Assembly (NCBI GenBank): GCA_009746045.1
Contig: RPFO01000079.1
Location: 4,176,271 to 4,240,270 of the forward strand
DNA: 64,000 bases
Direction: 5' to 3'
Source of the DNA: Mesostigma viride
Lineage: Eukaryota > Streptophyta > Mesostigmatophyceae > Mesostigmatales > Mesostigmataceae
The notes beneath the pieces are model-generated. The model had not been told where the DNA came from, did no database searches, and saw nothing but the letters and a program-made list of their open reading frames with translations. The translations under genes and the position numbers were made by a program. Shown here one piece after another: positions 54,467-64,000 of the stretch (position 1 is its first letter; each line of letters begins with the position of its first letter).

Positions 54467-55357
54467 TTAGAAGCAGAAACCGGGGGGGAGGTCGGGGGCC
54501 TCGTGGGAGGGCGCCGGGGTGTCGGTGGTGTGGTGGGCGGCGGGCCCGCCGGTGTTGCCGCGAGTGTTCCGTAGGTGAGGATACTTCCACCAGCAGGTGG
54601 GCTCCTGATGAGAGGTGCGACCGCAGTGGGTGCAGCTGGGCCGCTGGATCCCGCCATTGTGACCGCCACGCCCCCTGCCACGGCCGGTGCCACGGCCACC
54701 GCGTCCAGAGTGGGAGGTATGATACACCCCGGTGGCCTCCGCGGAATCTTTGTTACCGTGCACAAGGTCCCAGGCCTTAAGAAGGGCCGCCTTAGTTTCC
54801 TGTAGGGTGATACCGTCCCCAAGGTTCAATTGTGCAAGGGACGGTAGCAACTCCTCGGTCACGCCGGCGAGCAGATTCTCGGCCAGATCCTCGGGTGCCA
54901 TTTTGGCGCCGGTGGCAATCAGGTCGTTATAAGTTAATTCCCCGTCGGTTATATATTGCCGCATTGTGACGCCGGGTTCCAGCTTCATTCGATTTAGCTT
55001 GCGGCGTAGTGCTCGCCGGTTGCTCATCTGCAGTTTGAGATGCTCATATTCTTCACAGATGCGATGATATGCCACGCTGCCAGTTTTCTGAGTAACACTG
55101 TTTGCCACTTTGAGTGCCGGTCCAACGAGGCACTGACAAAGGGCCGCAAAAAGAATCAGGTCGCGTTCCTCATTGACCTCGGTGCCAAGCAGGACAGACA
55201 GCATCCCGAATGCTGTCACTACGGCCAGAAAAGGAATCTTCGTGTTATCCCACTTTACTGGGTCGAGGCCGTCGAACTGTGTAATATTTTTGCAGGCCTG
55301 TAGAATGTTGAGATCTTTCGTCGCTTTCGTAGCTGCTGCTGTCGCGGCTGCGGACAT
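54467..55357 (-). CDS. E2 Gag protein (296 residues, alternative C-terminus)
   Basis: ATG at 55357. Same capsid-like domain as E1 Gag and the same zinc knuckle CTHCGRTSHQEPTC. The ORF ends with PPGFCF because of one extra C in a C-run, replacing the last 60 residues of E1 Gag. Since the capsid and knuckle are unchanged, the protein could still function; which C-terminus is ancestral is unclear. Confidence 0.85.
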   Translation of the reverse strand: MSAAATAAATKATKDLNILQACKNITQFDGLDPVKWDNTKIPFLAVVTAFGMLSVLLGTEVNEERDLILFAALCQCLVGPALKVANSVTQKTGSVAYHRICEEYEHLKLQMSNRRALRRKLNRMKLEPGVTMRQYITDGELTYNDLIATGAKMAPEDLAENLLAGVTEELLPSLAQLNLGDGITLQETKAALLKAWDLVHGNKDSAEATGVYHTSHSGRGGRGTGRGRGRGGHNGGIQRPSCTHCGRTSHQEPTCWWKYPHLRNTRGNTGGPAAHHTTDTPAPSHEAPDLPPGFCF

Positions 55358-55671
55358 GATTGTCTCGGCAAGGTTAAAATCTGGTCACAACCGAGTCTCG
55401 GCAAGGTGAAAATCTGGAGACAGCCGAGAAAGCCGGAGACGCTCAATCCGTAATGGTAAAGATTAAGACTAATATGCGACGATGGTTGAGAACAGCAAAT
55501 ACGAGGTAGAGACGATCGTCTAAATACTGGAGTTCTTGAATTTCGATACAGGGAAGCCCGTCTAGGATATGCACGACTGGCATAAAGTGCCGACGTCGGA
55601 TTCAGGGAGTCAATTTGCCCGATAAATCGGACCAGTTTCAGCAATTTAGTAGGCCACCCCGCTCGATACCA

Positions 55672-56202
55672 TGTCAAAATGTAAGACAGGTGGCAGGCTT
55701 AAAGATCGAATAATGCTTTACTGATTTTATATATTGACTTTGAGTCGGCGTACAAACGGGTAGCCATGACAATTGCAGGGGCAACATTAAGTGGAAAAAC
55801 ACACTGTCGCAGTATCCGTCGATCTGGAAATAATCTACGGTATAAGTTAAAGTGCATCCAGCCGCCACACACAAGTGGGTGGCTTACATCAACACTAAAA
55901 TGATGCGTCAGATCACTAGTATGCAAGTACAAGGACATTGCGCCTCCAGGGCAGCACTTAGTGAACATAGGGTCGGCGCGTAGCGCGGAGCCAGGCAAAT
56001 TTTGTCAGACGGCTACAGTACCACTGGTTACAGTACCACTGGTTACAGTACCACTAGGGTACGGATGTCAGCTAACTAAGATATTTAGCTAACTAATATA
56101 TTTAGTAAAATGTAGAAGAAAGTAGTCATATAAGTTCCGGTATACCCGAAACTAGCACACTCAATTAAAAGACTGTCAGGCATATTGGGGCATATCCTGA
56201 CA
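55672..56202 (-). repeat. E2 5' LTR
   Basis: 531 bp. On the minus strand it is followed by the initiator-Met-like primer site TGGTATCGAGCGG, as in E1. Confidence 0.95.
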
Positions 56203-56207
56203 CATAC

Positions 56208-56313
56208 CATGCCGTACCGAGTCATGCATGCGCATGCACCATGTTCCAACATACCAGCTGTCGTTATCGACCCATTGTCGGCCCATGCCCATACCAGGGC
56301 CGCCGCCACCACT
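56208..56313 (+). repeat. Element D 3' LTR, fragment 3
   Basis: Matches 28215-28313 except for a 7-bp CATGCAT-type insertion near 56223, which may be a local slippage in the GCATGC-rich stretch. Cut by F; the remaining 171 bp of the LTR are outside the window. Confidence 0.92.
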
Positions 56314-57009
56314 AGTTAAGCTTTCTTAGCACATGCAATGTGAAGGATATGGTTGCAATGCAGCAATGTGTGATATGGTTGGAAACGGAGCTTTGTTAAA
56401 TCGGATAATGTTTACAGCGCTCACACACGTGAAGCTTGTACACGCGCTTGCCAAGTCAAGGCACAACACGTGAGGCGGGCTCGCAAGAGATGCCCATTTG
56501 GCACTGGCCTATTGTTTATATACTTGTGCACTGTGCTTGCTAGTCCTGAGCAGCCTAGCAGGCCTGCTCAGTAATAACACCCCCGGTACAGTATTCACTA
56601 CCTGTACAGCGCCCGACTCCTATACAGTAGGTCTGCCATACAGGCACAGTGACCACAGAGCACAGTCCACAGTGACTATTGCATCTGCACCTAGAAGTCC
56701 AGGACTAAGTCTGCGGTACCCACAGACCACAGGTTAAGGTTCCTATTTCCTGCGTACGACGTATTAATCCAATACCGTCGTAGGTACAGCACCTAATTCC
56801 TGTCAGCCCAGGAATTACTGTCGACCCCATATGTCGTCGGCAAATATTCACGTCCGACTTAGAAGAACAGCCGGCTCGCGCTCGCGCGCGACCGGGAAGT
56901 CGGAACGCCATAACTTTCTTGATACTCGTCGGAATGAACTCGTTCCGGTGCCGCTGGAATCGCAGAGATATGCCGAATCAGGATCACGCCAATGCGCTTG
57001 GCGTTAACT
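56314..57009 (-). repeat. F 3' LTR
   Basis: 696 bp. On the minus strand it starts AGTTAACGCC and ends GCTTAACT. TATATAAA (plus strand TTTATATA, 56515-56522). Preceded by the polypurine tract AAGAAAAGAAAGGATTGG. Confidence 0.93.
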
Positions 57010-57757
57010 CCAATCCTTTCTTTTCTTGAGCTGTAGCAGCTCACACAAGTCTACATACAAACACACACAATGGGTACTGGATATCCTCCCCAGACTACAA
57101 GTCACAACCCGCTGGGCATGACAGTCAGCTTGGATTCCTTATTATATGTACATAGCACCCATACTGGCTCAGGAGCACAAACAAATTACAATGAGTCCCT
57201 ATCCCTTCACGGGAGGCTCGTTGTGTTACCCATGTACAAGAGGTTGGCCAACTGTGGCAGCCCATAGGTGTTCAGTTAAGAACTTGAGAAGTATGTACAA
57301 CCTTCAGGACCTTAGGCGAAACCCCACAGATCACCCACAACAGCTCATCAGAAAACATTGCTGACCCCCAGACGGGAGTCGGCGCCGGTCTGCTGCCCCT
57401 TATCGAACCAGACACAACATCTACGCGAAGCACATGCAAAACACAAGCTCCTCTACTCGTTCCAACCGTGGAAAATCAGGGGACCTGTCGCCACCTCACC
57501 AGCATGGTGGATGGGTCAGCCAGTCCGTGAAACTCCGCCTTAAGACGGCACCAGGGAATCGAACCCCGCCCACAAACCACAGATCTGGGGAAACCTCAGA
57601 CTGAGATGAAAACCCCAGATAGACATCTCTCCATCAGAGACAATGTCAGACATTCCCACACCAGAGACATGTCTCACCCCTCAAGGTGTGCTCAGGATTA
57701 TGTACAATCAAGCTCCCAGCCTGATATCCAGAGACTTAAGCACCCAGCTCTCAGCTT
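57010..57757 (-). other. F 3' untranslated region
   Basis: About 750 bp, non-coding. On the minus strand GGGGTTCGATTCCCTGGTG at about 57548-57566 is a perfect T-arm or B-box match. It lies about 540 bp from the 3' LTR, almost the same distance as in B and B'. Confidence 0.7.
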
Positions 57758-60700
57758 TTAGACAGATAGACCGACTTGACAGTCAGCATTCATGAGCTTC
57801 CTCAGTACATTGTACTGGGCTGGGGCCTTGTGTGGCAGCTTTGTCAATGCATCAGCAGGGTTCTCCTCGCCAGGGATATGCTTCAAGTCAACCAAACTGG
57901 CCAACTCCTTCAGCAACAAATAATCCAGGTCCCGGCTCCTGGCCAGCTGCTTGTGAACAAACTGGACCATACCCATGCTGTCTGTTAGCAACAACGTCTC
58001 CATCTGCAAGGTCCAAGGGGTAACTGAAGCCAGCTCCAGCATTAACTCCTTTATGTACAGGCTGGACTGGATCCCCTCGCATATGGCCCTGCATTCTGCC
58101 ACATCTGAACTGATACAGACCCTCTTCTGCAGTCTGCTGTACCAGCTGAACAAACTTGCCCTGCTCTGATAAAAAGCAAACAGAGCAGCAGATCTCCCCC
58201 TGACCTTGGTAACCTGGCGAGCATCCATGGAACTGTCAACAAAGATCTCCAAGGTGATAGGCTGGGTAAAGTCAATCCCAGACAAAATCAGATCAGGGGT
58301 ACTCTCCACCAACCGGGCTATGACTCGAGGCTTCTCATCCTCAAGCACCTCATCAGGCATTCTGCTATGGACCATCAAAGACGGACCACAGATGCTGGCA
58401 AACCAGGCCCACATGCCTCTCAACTCAGGTCCTGCAGCCTGGGTGATCTTCTCTGGCAAGGCCTTCACAATGGTCTGTTTATAATCTCCTCCAGCCTGAA
58501 GCCTGATACTCCACTCCCCGTCCCTCCTGAACAGGGTAGCCTGCATTCCACAGAACACTACAGGCTTGTTGGGCTCCTGCCACAGCTCCTTGCCCAGTGA
58601 AAACTTGCCACTGATGACAGGAATAAACTTCTTCAGCCAGGTCGTGGGGGCTAGCAAATGCAGATCATCTCCATGCAAACTAGCATACACTGGCAGACCC
58701 TCCCATTGGGCCAGCAGCAAACAGGGATCAACTGAAGACACTCTCAAGCCACACTCACTGATCAGAGCTTCCTGCAGCGTGAGTCTCCAGATGATTGGGC
58801 TCGACCTGAGTCCTTCCAGGCCCTTCAGAATAACCAGGAATTGTTGATGCAGCTCCAGCTTCCAGATGGCAGGCACCTCAACACAGTAAGGCTCATCCTG
58901 CTTCCACACCCTCCTGGCCACTTCTGGATCAGATTTTAAAAATGCCCTCTTGAAGTCCAGCAGCACTGATGACATAGCTGCTCCCCTGTTCAGCAACCCC
59001 ACGTAGAGACATAGCAAAATTCTCCATGTGTCGTGTAGCATCCCTGGCGTGTATAGCTCCTCTCCTGGCAGACTCCCCGTGCCGTGATACTCATTCAGGA
59101 CAGGCCTGACATGGGGCACTGATACCTCATCCACAACCTTCCTCTTCAGCACAAATCTCAAAGCAAGCTTCCTTGATGCTGGGGGACGTCTGTCTGTTGG
59201 TGCAGCACACTCAAACTGCAACCACTCCTCCAATGCCTTGGAGAAGGCGAGCTTCCAAGCCTCAAACAAAGTAGGCGAGCTCATCTCTTGGACCAGCTGG
59301 TCATATGTCAAAGGAGAGTGTGCAGCAAGGCTCCTGTGAGTTATGCCAATACTGCTGGGGTGCAACACAGCTGGAATAACCAAACTGGCCGCTGGGGGCA
59401 CCTCCCCTTCATCCCATTTTACACCCTTGACCGGCTTGGCCCTGCACCTGACTGGAAATGTTGTCCTGAAATTTTCTAGGGGAATCATCCCCCAGCCATC
59501 TCTTCTCAGAGCTGTAGCTCTGATAGAAATCCCAGGATTGCCCAGAAAATTCTGACCCAAAATCACAGGGCCATCATAGTCCTCTAGGACAAGGAAGGTC
59601 ACATCCACACCCATGACAGGGGCAGTAACCTCTCCCAACACCCTTAGATGCGTCCTACCACTGAAATCAGACACCCAGGGGCAACTTGGTTCTCCGACCA
59701 GCAGTTCTCCTGTATGCTGAGGTCCCATGACAGAAACCTGTGCATTGGTATCTATCTCCATGGCAGCTACCTCAGGTTCATCCAACTGGACAAGCTTGGA
59801 CACCTTAGGCTCCTTCTTGGCTCTTTGCAAAGCCTGTACAATATCTGATAGACGCACACCCCTAGGCCTGGTGTCGGGCCGTTCCGGAGGTGCAGCCTGT
59901 CCGCCTGCTTGCCCAACCACCGTATGTGAAGGTACCCCAGGGGCCGGGCCAGGGTCACCCTGAGGGCTCGATACAGCTGTAGCACCCTGATCAGGAAGCT
60001 CCACGTCACCCCCGCCTTGTACACCAGCGGGCACCTGGAAGAGGTCTCCTTGATTACCTCCCCGGGGACGGATCTTTGACCAGGACAGACGGTGCACTGC
60101 TTGGGAGCCATCAATGGCCACCCAGCACTTATGGCCAGCGGCTTCTACTCGGGTCACCACCCCATCATGCCAGCTGCCACGTTTCCCTGGAAAGCTTGGT
60201 TCCTTCCACACAACAACCTGTTGTCCAACGTTAGGTTCTAGGACACTCCAGCCCTTGTCTTTCTGCCTCAGCTTGAGGAACTTGGCCTCTAGCTTCTCCT
60301 TCCATGCCTGCTCAGCATCAGCTGGCAGCATCCTGGTATGCAGCATAAGAGGATTGATGGCAATGTCACCAAAGAACATGGGAGTCCTCAGGTTCAGCCT
60401 GTCCTCCACAGAACGTAGCCATGCAGATGTCACAATGGCAGATGACGTCCTTGGAATCCTCTCCACCAGCAGCACAGTCTTGATCTCTTGGATGGCTCTC
60501 TCCACCACCCCTTGCTGGCCGTGGCTCTCCCTGGGTGTAATCAGCAACTCTGGAAACTCTGGCAGGTTCTCACAGCACTCAAACTGAATGTCACACTGCA
60601 ACAACTCCAACCCAGGGTACCTGCTCCTTGTCAACTTCAGAGCAGCAATCAATGTAGGCTTCTCCATGTCAGGCAGGATCTCTAGGGTCTTGTACTTGGT

Positions 60701-61348
60701 ATATCTGTCCACTGCCACCAGCAGCTTCAAACCCCTGATTCTCTGAATATCTACCTGCACATGGCCTGGCTGCAAAATAGGAGTCCTGGCATGAGACTGC
60801 TTGGGCTTTCTAGCAACTAGCCTGCACTTGCAAGCTTGAGCAACCTGTTGGCAGATGGAGTACAACTCACTTCCTCCCAGCCGTCTAGCAACTTGCAAAG
60901 ACTGAGCTGCATGGCCAAACATGGTATGCAACCTTGAGGCAATGTCATACAAGAGAGAAAACCTTTTATTGTCATTATTAGCACTCAAGGTATGTACAGA
61001 TCCCTTATGTACAGGAGGCACCAGGGTCGTGCCTGTCAGACTGTCTCCAGCCCTATCCTCATCCTGACCATCCTGTGCCAGTCCTGCACGGTCAGAATGC
61101 TTCTGAGATCCACCTGGGTCCACATCACCAGGTCCTACCTCAGGCTCAGCACCGCCATGGCGGGCACGTTGGCGAGTAACCACTGCAGCTACAGCTGGCA
61201 TACTCTCTGTGGTAACCAAGCTTGCCCCATCGTGTCCAATAGGCTCTTTCACTAGAGCATGGGGCTGCCCCTCACTGCTGTCACTAGCAGCTTCATTACA
61301 CACCCCTGGGGGCACCCTCCAGGGTTCAGGGATGTGTGCAGGCTCATA
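57758..61348 (-). CDS. F Pol polyprotein, intact (integrase-protease-RT-RNase H)
   Basis: Open from the codon after the gag UGA (61349-61351) to the stop at 57758; 1185 residues when counted from GTG 61315. Integrase: H130, H135, C162, C164, then D189, D242, E272 (HGQQGVVER), and an SH3-like end (LSWSKIRPRG). Protease-like: DTN at 522-524 and ILGQNFL at 585-591. RT: motif A Asp 787, HGDD 881-884. RNase H: D1027, E1074, D1112, D1155 (ENPADALTK). The domain order matches B and G. All catalytic residues are present, so this copy could supply enzyme, provided the gag UGA is read through. The closest relative in this window is B. Confidence 0.93.
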   Translation of the reverse strand, partial: YEPAHIPEPWRVPPGVCNEAASDSSEGQPHALVKEPIGHDGASLVTTESMPAVAAVVTRQRARHGGAEPEVGPGDVDPGGSQKHSDRAGLAQDGQDEDRAGDSLTGTTLVPPVHKGSVHTLSANNDNKRFSLLYDIASRLHTMFGHAAQSLQVARRLGGSELYSICQQVAQACKCRLVARKPKQSHARTPILQPGHVQVDIQRIRGLKLLVAVDRYTKYKTLEILPDMEKPTLIAALKLTRSRYPGLELLQCDIQFECCENLPEFPELLITPRESHGQQGVVERAIQEIKTVLLVERIPRTSSAIVTSAWLRSVEDRLNLRTPMFFGDIAINPLMLHTRMLPADAEQAWKEKLEAKFLKLRQKDKGWSVLEPNVGQQVVVWKEPSFPGKRGSWHDGVVTRVEAAGHKCWVAIDGSQAVHRLSWSKIRPRGGNQGDLFQVPAGVQGGGDVELPDQGATAVSSPQGDPGPAPGVPSHTVVGQAGGQAAPPERPDTRPRGVRLSDIVQALQRAKKEPKVSKLVQLDEPEVAAMEIDTNAQVSVMGPQHTGELLVGEPSCPWVSDFSGRTHLRVLGEVTAPVMGVDVTFLVLEDYDGPVILGQNFLGNPGISIRATALRRDGWGMIPLENFRTTFPVRCRAKPVKGVKWDEGEVPPAASLVIPAVLHPSSIGITHRSLAAHSPLTYDQLVQEMSSPTLFEAWKLAFSKALEEWLQFECAAPTDRRPPASRKLALRFVLKRKVVDEVSVPHVRPVLNEYHGTGSLPGEELYTPGMLHDTWRILLCLYVGLLNRGAAMSSVLLDFKRAFLKSDPEVARRVWKQDEPYCVEVPAIWKLELHQQFLVILKGLEGLRSSPIIWRLTLQEALISECGLRVSSVDPCLLLAQWEGLPVYASLHGDDLHLLAPTTWLKKFIPVISGKFSLGKELWQEPNKPVVFCGMQATLFRRDGEWSIRLQAGGDYKQTIVKALPEKITQAAGPELRGMWAWFASICGPSLMVHSRMPDEVLEDEKPRVIARLVESTPDLILSGIDFTQPITLEIFVDSSMDARQVTKVRGRSAALFAFYQSRASLFSWYSRLQKRVCISSDVAECRAICEGIQSSLYIKELMLELASVTPWTLQMETLLLTDSMGMVQFVHKQLARSRDLDYLLLKELASLVDLKHIPGEENPADALTKLPHKAPAQYNVLRKLMNADCQVGLSV

Positions 61349-62534
61349 TCAATGATCAGCAGCCTTGCCCTTGCCCTTGTCCTGGGATGGACCAGCCTTG
61401 TCCTTGCTGCCACCCTGAGCTGGCTTGCTCTGACCTTCCTGCCTCAGGTACGAGGGACACTCATTCCTGAAGTGACCCTTCCCCTGGCAGAAATAACATT
61501 CCACCTGACTGATGTCCCGTGAGGTCCCACTGCTGGGCCCAGCCTTGGGAGGACCACCCACCCTCTTGAAGTCAAACTGGGACTGTGGATGTCCCGACTT
61601 CGGCGGGGTCCCCCGTCCAGCCCTTCTGTCACGCCCCCTCCTGGACCTTCCTCGACCCCTTGAAGAGGTCTCAGGCCCTCTCGAGGACGCTGGGCCCCCG
61701 TGGCCCGATCCCCTCATGGACTTAACCGTGGGTTCAGTGGCCTCCTCATCATTCTGACGAGGGCGCTTACCCCCACGTACTTGCCGCTGAAACACTCATA
61801 CAACTGATCCGTCATGGCTGCCCAGCCATGGACCTGTCGCATGTGGATGGTCACATTATCCATGGTGACCGGATCCAGTTGCAGCGACTTGAGAAAGTCG
61901 CCCATGGCCATCCGATCTGCGACGAAGAAGCCCTTGGCCATGGCGTCCTCCCTCAGCTTGACGAAGTCTTCAAAGGCGTGGACCACTAGTTGCCCCTTGA
62001 TGGGCTTGTAGTCCAGGTATTCTTGCTTCAGGTGGGACCCATCTATGGTCCTCTTGTCACTCAGGAACGACCTGAGTCGCGTCATAAACGCCGTCCAGGT
62101 GTCCCCCGCCGCGTGTCGCTCCCGAACAAACTTGAACAGCCGCCTCGCCGACTGCCGTATGTAGGCACTAGACGCCAGGATGCGAAGCTTGTCACCGTTG
62201 TATATCTCCGTGTACAAGTTCATGTCCTCTAACATCCTCTCAGCATCCCGGGGCTGCCAATTGTCCTTGATGGACTGAAACTGGCCTAGCACCGCGTACC
62301 CCTCAGCAACAGTTGGTCGCTTAGGCGCCGCTTGATCTGCGGCTGGCGCGTGCTGCCCGCCCTGCGATCCTTGGCTCTGATTATCTGGCACCTCAGCCTG
62401 GTCTCCCAGCGCCTGGCCGTCCCCGCGTCCATCGCGTCCACCGCGTCCATCGCGTCCATCTCGTCCATCCAGCCCAGCGCCGCGCCGCCGAAGCCCATAA
62501 AGCCCGCTTGTTGGTTGATAGCTCCATCCTCCAT
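61349..62534 (-). pseudogene. F Gag with zinc knuckle, three frames
   Basis: ATG at 62534 (MEDGAINQQAGF) begins an 82-residue frame with a Met-Asp-Ala repeat. The track then moves -1 near a GCGGGGAC run into the main gag frame (QALGDQAEVPDNQSQ ... LVVHAFEDFVKLREDAM, a Copia-type gag capsid), then -1 again at a G5 run (61770-61774) into the basic region and zinc knuckle CYFCQGKGHFRNEC. The end is KGKAADH and UGA at 61349-61351. The UGA is in frame with pol. The two shifts lie in G runs, so deletion, sequence error and recoding are all possible. Confidence 0.75.
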
Positions 62535-62874
62535 GATGGCCTCTGTTCAGATCTGCTACAGCCAGCCAAGTGGCCAAGCAGCAATTAAAGCAATATAAGC
62601 TACTGAACAAGAAAGGAAAGTGCCAAGTGTTACCACTCAGGCAAGACCACCACGGCTGGCCCCAGGCGCGTCCTGGTTCTCCTTGTCGCTGTCGTCGTCG
62701 CTGTCGCTCACCACAATCAGCTCTGGTACCCTGCTACCTGCTGCGCCGTCGTCGACCCGCTGTCGGCCCGCGATGACTGAATCGTCACCGTTGGTAAAGT
62801 AGACAGGTGACAACCCGTCGTTGGCCCTCGCGGATTGTACGTTGGCACCTCGTGGTCGCCAAGTGTCTCGTCGC

Positions 62875-63553
62875 CTAGCCCAGCGACACCCCCTGCCCTA
62901 CCTCAAGGTCACTATCGTACCCAAGAGGTGCAAACTCCTCCCAACGCGTCACACGAACGCGAAGGGGCGGGGCAGCTCCTGAAAAGGAACTCTTACTCGC
63001 TCTGGAAACCTGCCGACTCTTGTCGCGCGTGTCCTCCGGCGATGGCTTCCGCTGTCGCCCCGACCTCTGCAAGCCGCCTGTGATGCTCCGCTCCGCGTCG
63101 TTCACGCCTAACTGGTCCCGCTGCAACACCCTCGTCGCCGATGCCGCCTGCGAAAGCACGTGGTACTCCCGCGCCCGCTACTGTCGGCACAAACTCGTGT
63201 CGCCCTGCGCCAGCTGCCTCCGCAACCTCGCCTCGCCTTGCTGCCAACTCCGTCCGCACTCGCTCTGCTACTGCAGTAATCACCGTCTGGATGCCGACCA
63301 ACCCGTGAAGCTCCTGCTCAAGGTCGTCGATGCTCCGGTGCTCCGGAATGACGATGGTTTGTACGTGTCGCAGAATTCGCTCCCAATCTTCGACCTGGTC
63401 GTCGACGAATTGCACGAAGCTGCGATTTACAGGCGGACGATCTGCAAGCAACAAAGATAGATCCCGAACGACACGGCGTAATTCAGGAGAAATCGAACCC
63501 CCAGCAGACTGCCGAAACCGGAAATCCTGCTGCCGTTGTTCCTCCTGCACCAT
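62875..63553 (-). pseudogene. F ORF0, unknown function, frameshifted
   Basis: ATG at 63553 (MVQEEQRQQDF), 94 bases after the 5' LTR. The first part (RVVRDLSLLLADRP, FVQFVDDQVEDWERILRH) is helical and ends in a frame switch (+1, near 63150) to a basic then acidic tail (SPEDTRDKSRQ ... PLGYDSDLEVGQG). It has the same place and general character as B ORF0, but sequence similarity is not obvious by eye. No domain recognised. Confidence 0.6.
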
Positions 63554-63647
63554 TCACCACCGGACGAGCTCCTCTCGTCGTCAAACGCTGCACACCGCAA
63601 CCGGCAACGACCCTCCTGGCCGTTCCGCTGAGACTGGTTGTAATTTG

Positions 63648-64000
63648 AGTTAAGCTTTCTTAGCACATGCAATGTGAAGGATATGGTTGCAATGCAGCAA
63701 TGTGTGATATGGTTGGAAACGGAGCTTTGTTAAATCGGATAATGTTTACAGCGCTCACACACGTGAAGCTTGTACACGCGCTTGCCAAGTCAAGGCACAA
63801 CACGTGAGGCGGGCTCGCAAGAGATGCCCATTTGGCACTGGCCTATTGTTTATATACTTGTGCACTGTGCTTGCTAGTCCTGAGCAGCCTAGGAGGCCTG
63901 CTCAGTAATAACACCCCGGTACAGTATTCACTACCTGTACAGCGCCCACTCCTATACAGTAGGTCTGCCATACAGGCACAGTGACCACAGAGCACAGTCC
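63648..64000 (-). repeat. F 5' LTR, partial
   Basis: First 353 bp (plus-strand order) match 56314-56668 with about three differences. TTTATATA at 63849-63856. On the minus strand the LTR is followed by CAAATTACAACCAGTC, with no initiator-Met match. Confidence 0.92.

Larger units (their letters stand above)
53370..56202 (-). mobile_element. Element E2: gag-only LTR retrotransposon, second copy
   Basis: 2833 bp, same length as E1, opposite strand. LTRs 53370-53900 and 55672-56202, TSD CATAC (53365-53369 and 56203-56207). Both LTRs share TGTCAAAATG where E1 has TGTCAGAATG (as read on the plus strand), so E2 came from a slightly different source copy. Like E1 it has no pol. Confidence 0.95.
27980..56313 (+). 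mobile_element. Element D: non-coding LTR element hosting G, B', E2 and F; right end outside the window
   Basis: 5' LTR 27980-28484 (505 bp, TGTCAAG ... TTTAACA), primer site, interior of about 1.65 kb split by G, polypurine tract AAGGAGGG, and 3' LTR from 44959. The 3' LTR is present in three pieces (44959-45109, 53286-53369, 56208-56313); the last 171 bp lie beyond F. No ORF with recognisable domains, so it is non-autonomous. Its 3' end resembles that of E. Confidence 0.88.
56314..64000 (-). mobile_element. Element F: Copia-like LTR retrotransposon with intact pol; 5' LTR runs off the window
   Basis: 3' LTR 56314-57009 (696 bp), 3' UTR, pol, gag, ORF0, and the beginning of the 5' LTR from 63648. 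LTR ends AGTTAA...TTAACT. The left flank ends CCACT; the matching TSD should lie about 340 bp beyond the right edge. Pol is a single open frame. The overlapping 353 bp of the two LTRs differ at about three positions. Confidence 0.93.

Overview
The window is eukaryotic, repeat-only DNA. I see no host gene, rRNA, complete tRNA or CRISPR array. It is a satellite array split apart by nested LTR retrotransposons. The elements are Copia-like by their RT and RNase H motifs, have 5-bp target-site duplications (TSDs), and two families carry a plant-like initiator-Met primer-binding site beginning TGGTATCGAGC. This suggests a large, repeat-rich genome such as an alga or other protist, but the species cannot be named from the sequence.

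Layout. 1-5744: 3' part of a decayed Copia-like element (A) ending in its LTR. 5745-10163: 40-bp satellite array 1. 10164-18880: a miniature LTR element (P) with perfectly palindromic 206-bp repeats, its first repeat split by an 8.2-kb minus-strand element (B, 10240-18407). 18881-20654: satellite array 2. 20655-25436: two copies of an unclassified repeat (H' and H), H being interrupted by a gag-only LTR element (E1, 21765-24597). 25437-27979: satellite array 3. 27980 to beyond the right edge: a non-coding LTR element (D). Its interior holds a tandem LTR-internal-LTR-internal-LTR copy of an A-related element (G, 29194-44014). Its 3' LTR is cut three times: by B' (45110-53280, plus strand), E2 (53370-56202, minus strand) and F (56314 to beyond 64000, minus strand).

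Families A/G, B and F look like one divergent Copia-like clade. Pol reads integrase, protease, RT, RNase H, with the protease-like domain after integrase instead of before it. The protease signature is DTQ or DTN instead of DTG/DSG, and the RT catalytic box is HGDD instead of YVDD. LTRs begin AGTTA and usually end TAACT rather than TG...CA. B and F also carry an extra ORF upstream of gag and a UGA codon in the same frame between gag and pol. E and D are conventional TG...CA elements that lack pol and must be mobilised in trans.

How the genes work together: gag makes the particle and nucleocapsid; pol copies the RNA and inserts the cDNA. Apparently intact pol frames remain in G2 (39217-43167) and F (57758-61348). 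Other copies carry mostly 1-base deletions, often different ones in sister copies. Junction evidence orders the insertions: satellite first, then P, H and D, then B, E1, G, B', E2 and F inside them.
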